Of a stretch of 57,029 bases of DNA, positions 54,029 to 57,029 are shown in pieces (position 1 is the stretch's first letter; every line of letters starts with the position of its first letter). The stretch spans positions 1-57,029 of the forward strand of contig UREA01000008.1 of NCBI GenBank assembly GCA_900546715.1, given 5' to 3'. A program made the translations under genes and the position numbers. Source of the DNA: an uncultured Mycoplasmatota bacterium (GTDB taxonomy: Bacteria; Bacillota_I; Bacilli_A; RF39; UBA660). A model generated the notes under the pieces. It searched no databases. It worked only from the letters and a program-made list of their open reading frames with translations, and was not told where the DNA came from.

Positions 54029-54196
54029 AATAATCAACTCCTTTATTTTAGAATATCAACTAACTTAATTTTTGTAAATAAATTCACAACTTTTTTATAA
54101 TTTTTGGTGTAAAGAGCGTCAAATTTCTTTGAGTTTAACTCAATGGATTATTATAGCAAAAATGCTTACCATATTATTAATGGATGGTGGTAATTT

Positions 54197-54463
54197 GTGA
54201 CTTTAAAACAAATTTTTGGAAAAAATGTAAAATATTATCGTTTCTTAAGAAAAATGACCCAAGAAAAGTTTGCTGAAAAAGTGAATTTAAATGCTTCGTA
54301 TGTCAGTGAACTAGAAAATGGTAAATATGGTCCAACCTTTGAGAAAATTGAAGAAATTGCAAAAGTATTAAATGTCAAAGTTTATAAACTATTTGAAGAA
54401 AATGATAATACTCATAAAACTTTACCTAAACGAGTTGATATGAAACAAAGTACGCATATTTAA
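54197..54463 (+). CDS. small XRE-family transcription regulator
   Basis: 88 residues: an XRE helix-turn-helix (M-T-Q-E-K-F-A-E-K-V-N-L-N-A-S-Y-V-S-E-L-E-N-G) and a short tail. The start codon is GTG, 7 bases after GGTGG. The target is unknown; it diverges from the surface protein gene. Confidence 0.85.
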   Translation: MTLKQIFGKNVKYYRFLRKMTQEKFAEKVNLNASYVSELENGKYGPTFEKIEEIAKVLNVKVYKLFEENDNTHKTLPKRVDMKQSTHI

Positions 54464-54469
54464 ACAGCA

Positions 54470-54497
54470 AAAATTTCCCATACCTATGGGAAATTTT
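54470..54497 (+). terminator. terminator after the small XRE gene
   Basis: A 13-bp stem AAAATTTCCCATA / TATGGGAAATTTT with a 2-base loop. It is nearly the same as the hairpin at 55097-55122. Confidence 0.75.
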
Positions 54498-54515
54498 ATT
54501 ATTAACTGTCAAACT

Positions 54516-54845
54516 TTATAATCTATCAATACTTCTTCTAGATAAACTATTATATTCTTCTAATTCATTTTTATATTCTTGAGCATTTATTAGAATGTTT
54601 ATTAGTTCATTTAATAAAATAAGTTCTAGTATACTTATATCATTGGGTAATATCATATCTTGATGTTCTTCTTTATATTTATTAATTAAATCAATATGTT
54701 TATTCTCATTATTTAATACTTCTTTAAAATTCTTTAATATATCCTTTATTTCAGCAATTATAATTTCTTTTTCAGATTCACTAAAATGCTCTATTACTTT
54801 ATATATATCTTCAATTATACTTGTTATACTACTATTATCCTTCAT
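54516..54845 (-). CDS. small helical protein of unknown function
   Basis: 109 residues, almost entirely predicted helix and rich in Glu, Lys, Ile and Asn. No motif is recognised. It overlaps the upstream 66-residue gene by 11 bp, so the two form a small operon. Confidence 0.5.
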   Translation of the reverse strand: MKDNSSITSIIEDIYKVIEHFSESEKEIIIAEIKDILKNFKEVLNNENKHIDLINKYKEEHQDMILPNDISILELILLNELINILINAQEYKNELEEYNSLSRRSIDRL

Positions 54846-55035
54846 GAAAAGTTACTTTAGTAATAAAATTATCTGGCAATATATTATCACGAATATATTC
54901 TACAAATTCCGGAACATCAACATCTGTTACAACTGAATTTTCCGGATTTTGAGAAAAAGAATAAGTACTAAGTGTTTTTGTATAACCTATATTAAGAACT
55001 ACTTCGCCATTATTATAACCGATTGGATATAACAT
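54835..55035 (-). CDS. small protein of unknown function
   Basis: 66 residues, beta-rich start (Y-N-N-G-E-V-V-L-N-I-G-Y), then D-V-D-V-P-E-F-V-E-Y-I. A ribosome site (AGGGGG) precedes the ATG. No family is recognised. Confidence 0.5.
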   Translation of the reverse strand: MLYPIGYNNGEVVLNIGYTKTLSTYSFSQNPENSVVTDVDVPEFVEYIRDNILPDNFITKVTFHEG

Positions 55036-55096
55036 TCTAATTCCCCCTCGTAAAATATGGAACTATTATAACAATAAATAATTTTATTTACAATAA

Positions 55097-55122
55097 AAAT
55101 TTCCCACAAATATGGGAAATTT
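55097..55122 (-). terminator. terminator of the M23-MBL operon
   Basis: Stem AAATTTCCCA / TGGGAAATTT with a 6-base loop, followed by UUUUU on the minus strand. It overlaps the end of the MBL gene. Confidence 0.75.
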
Positions 55123-55627
55123 AGTTTAATTCATTATAATAATATTTAAAATTGTTTTTTTCGTATCCTAAATTAGTTTTTTCACCATGTCCAGGATAAA
55201 TTATTAAATCATCTGGATACTCACCTATTTTTTTAAGACTTTCAATCATATCATTATCACTCCCAGACTCTAAATCTGTTCTACCAATACTGTTTTGAAA
55301 TATAAAGTCTCCGCAGAACAATACTTTTTCTTCTTTAAAGTAATAACTTACAGAATCTTTAGAATGACCAGGATTTTTGATTATTTCAAAACCAATATTA
55401 GGACAGTACCCTTCTTTAATATTAAAATGCTTTTCTATTTCTTTGAGTGCTCCAATATGGTCAAAATGGTGGTGCGTTATTAAAACTCCAACAACATTTT
55501 TGTTAGTACATGCATTTATTATATTTTGGGCTTCATCTCCTGGATCAATAATAATTGTTTGATTATCTTTAGTAACAATATAACAATTTTCTTCTAAAAA
55601 ACCAACGCAAACTTTCTTTATTTCCAT
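55121..55627 (-). CDS. metallo-beta-lactamase-fold hydrolase (glyoxalase II-like)
   Basis: The 168-residue protein shows T-H-H-H-F-D-H-I-G (zinc ligands), G-H-S-K-D-S, C-G-D-F-I-F and Y-P-G-H-G-E-K-T. It lacks the C-terminal substrate domain of full glyoxalase II. It likely hydrolyses thioesters such as hydroxyacyl-thiols. The gene starts 6 bases after the M23 gene. Confidence 0.85.
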   Translation of the reverse strand: MEIKKVCVGFLEENCYIVTKDNQTIIIDPGDEAQNIINACTNKNVVGVLITHHHFDHIGALKEIEKHFNIKEGYCPNIGFEIIKNPGHSKDSVSYYFKEEKVLFCGDFIFQNSIGRTDLESGSDNDMIESLKKIGEYPDDLIIYPGHGEKTNLGYEKNNFKYYYNELN

Positions 55628-55633
55628 AATACC

Positions 55634-56914
55634 TCAATCAAACCATTGGGTTCTAGAATAGAACCATGAACCTTTATTAGGAAATCCTGGAGGATTTATT
55701 AAATTTGCTGTGTAATTAGAAAAACTTGTATAAGCTCCAACTGAAACACCAAAGTGAAGATGAGCTCCAGTGGTACATGTATCATAGCCGCCATATCTAG
55801 AAGCTGTAGAATAACCACCTGATAAGGCAATAACATCATTTACATCAACAACATCACCTTTACTAACATAAACTTCTAAAAGGTGCGCATATTGCATAGT
55901 ATAAACTTCACCATTTATAACTGCTTGAATGTATATTTGGTTTCCTCCACAAGAGCTTCTACTTACAGTTCTAACTACTACTCCTGATGCGGCAGGATAT
56001 ACATTAGTTCCTTCAGATACAGCAATGTCAATACCGCTATGATAGCTACTTTGGCCTGGAACACTACGCCATCCAAAATTACTAGAAATTCTACCTTTTG
56101 TTACGGGCTTTAGCCAACCATAGTTATTGATATACCATGAATAATCTGTATCATCACTATCTTGATCTTTATTTTGACTTTCTTCTACAAGTCTTTTAGC
56201 ACACGAAGTGGGAGTTTCTGATTCTTTACATCCCATGTTTTCATTAGTTTCAATAATGTCTTCTAAATTTTCTATTTCACCATCAATAGTCATAGATATA
56301 TCACTAAATTGTAGTAAACTAGAATTAATTTCTTCAAGTTGTTTTTGATAATTAGCCAAATTATTATTTAATTCATTTTCATATTCAGTTAAATCAACCT
56401 GTTTTTGTTCTGTTTCTTTAATTAAATTTTCCAATTCTAACAATTTATCTTGATTGTAACTAGATAATTGTGCAATAGCATCACTGCGCATTATAAGCTC
56501 TGTCATACTACTAGAATCTGTAACAAATTCCATATAAGCATTATTACCTTGAAGTATTTGATAATAAGCCATTAATTTATTTGTTTGTTCTTCAAGTTCA
56601 GCAATTCTTGCTTCGGAATCAGCTATATCTTGTTTAGCTTCTTCAATTTGTTTTCTATTTTCTTCAATCTTATAATAAGTATCCGCAATTGCTTTATTTT
56701 TAGCTTCTTTTTCAGCTTCAGTTACTTCTTGTTCATGTTTATTGTCTTCCTTTTTTTGTTTTAAATTTTCTAATTCCTCTTTCATTTCTTTTAGTGTCAT
56801 ATCATTGTAATTTGTTGCTGCACTAACTGGTAATGGCGGCAATACATGAATTCCTATTATAAATATTACCAACAAATACCTAAGAAAATATGCACTTAGT
56901 TTTTTTATGTTCAT
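55634..56914 (-). CDS. M23 murein hydrolase with coiled-coil N-terminus (EnvC/PcsB-like)
   Basis: 426 residues: a signal peptide (cut near V-S-A-A), a long coiled coil to about residue 235, a linker with two Cys, and a C-terminal LytM/M23 domain with H-S-G-I-D-I-A (ligands His and Asp) and G-A-H-L-H-F-G. The layout resembles PcsB/EnvC proteins that act with FtsEX at division; ftsEX is not in the window. Confidence 0.85.
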   Translation of the reverse strand: MNIKKLSAYFLRYLLVIFIIGIHVLPPLPVSAATNYNDMTLKEMKEELENLKQKKEDNKHEQEVTEAEKEAKNKAIADTYYKIEENRKQIEEAKQDIADSEARIAELEEQTNKLMAYYQILQGNNAYMEFVTDSSSMTELIMRSDAIAQLSSYNQDKLLELENLIKETEQKQVDLTEYENELNNNLANYQKQLEEINSSLLQFSDISMTIDGEIENLEDIIETNENMGCKESETPTSCAKRLVEESQNKDQDSDDTDYSWYINNYGWLKPVTKGRISSNFGWRSVPGQSSYHSGIDIAVSEGTNVYPAASGVVVRTVSRSSCGGNQIYIQAVINGEVYTMQYAHLLEVYVSKGDVVDVNDVIALSGGYSTASRYGGYDTCTTGAHLHFGVSVGAYTSFSNYTANLINPPGFPNKGSWFYSRTQWFD

Positions 56915-56955
56915 TTTTTCACTTCCTTTACTTTAAATGTCTAAACAGAACAAAA

Positions 56956-56973
56956 GTCAAAATATATTTTGAC
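56956..56973 (-). terminator. terminator-like palindrome after the tnpB end
   Basis: A perfect 18-base palindrome (GTCAAAATA/TATTTTGAC) followed on the minus strand by TTTTGTTCT. Confidence 0.6.
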
Positions 56974-57029
56974 TATCCTTGTATCACCACAAGGCATTTC
57001 TGCTTCATTGAGTCCTTTGGACTCTCCAC
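56973..57029 (-). CDS. tnpB: 3' end of a probable IS200/IS605-type tnpB gene
   Basis: Only the last 18 codons are present. The end S-M-K-Q-K, the stem CCTTGT/ACAAGG and then ATAGT resemble the 3' ends of many tnpB genes, where S-M-K-Q-E, a GC-rich stem and GTAGTTCAC occur and where the guide (omega) RNA is formed. The assignment is from recalled patterns. The contig probably ends here because the element is repeated in the genome. Confidence 0.45.
   Translation of the reverse strand: MESPKDSMKQKCLVVIQG

Overview
The window is an AT-rich stretch of a low-GC Gram-positive (Firmicutes/Bacilli-like) chromosome. Evidence for this is the block whiA, yvcK, truA, rplM and rpsI, Shine-Dalgarno sites of GGAGG and GGTGAT type, and sigma-A-like promoters with TATAAT boxes. 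Several genes point to a spore former: a GerQ-type coat protein (53052-53426), a SleB/CwlJ-type hydrolase (21297-21719) and a CwlD-like amidase (42676-43323). The first two carry possible mother-cell sigma boxes, and three Spo0A-box-like motifs lie near the left edge. I cannot name the species. An uncultured gut Bacilli/Erysipelotrichia-like lineage is an inference.

Layout. 1-10.4 kb: housekeeping and metabolic genes, namely adenosine deaminase, a VanY-type peptidase split from its membrane anchor, a DNA glycosylase, an acyltransferase, an M29 aminopeptidase, a zinc alcohol dehydrogenase, a Nat-type ABC exporter whose ATPase has an in-frame stop, MscS, DedA and a rhodanese. 10.4-20.6 kb: a one-directional type IV secretion locus (VirD4, lipoprotein, SpoIID+NlpC/P60 wall hydrolase, VirB4 in two genes, PrgI/VirB3-like, VirB6-like and VirB2-like proteins) directly downstream of tRNA-Trp and without a relaxase or integrase. 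20.6-24 kb: a broken dinD, the SleB/CwlJ gene, a CmpB-like membrane protein and a PIN + XRE-ImmA pair.

25.2-36.2 kb: an integrated element of about 11 kb. It splits an amidase-LysM gene exactly inside its catalytic domain, and joining the two halves restores one frame of about 452 codons. The deduced attP has symmetric arms and a 3-bp core. The element carries a large serine recombinase, a cytosolic Ser/Thr kinase, a PLD-helicase-DUF3427 protein with a Nudix partner, and a HamA-HamB (Hachiman-type) defence pair behind a terminator-like leader. It also holds a 340-bp region full of inverted repeats.

36.2-46.1 kb: an XRE regulator, phosphoesterase, secreted nuclease, YbaK, RDD protein, HtrA, Abi_2/AbiF-like protein, CwlD-like amidase, RluA-type synthase, rRNA methylase, and an AbiEi-like antitoxin with a frameshift in a run of six A. 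46.1-53 kb: conserved core block rpsI, rplM, truA, two degenerate EcfA-like ATPases, whiA, yvcK and yitT. 53-57 kb: gerQ, a surface protein with an NPDTG sorting signal, a small XRE regulator, an MBL hydrolase, an M23 murein hydrolase, and at the right edge the 3' end of what looks like an IS200/IS605-type tnpB.
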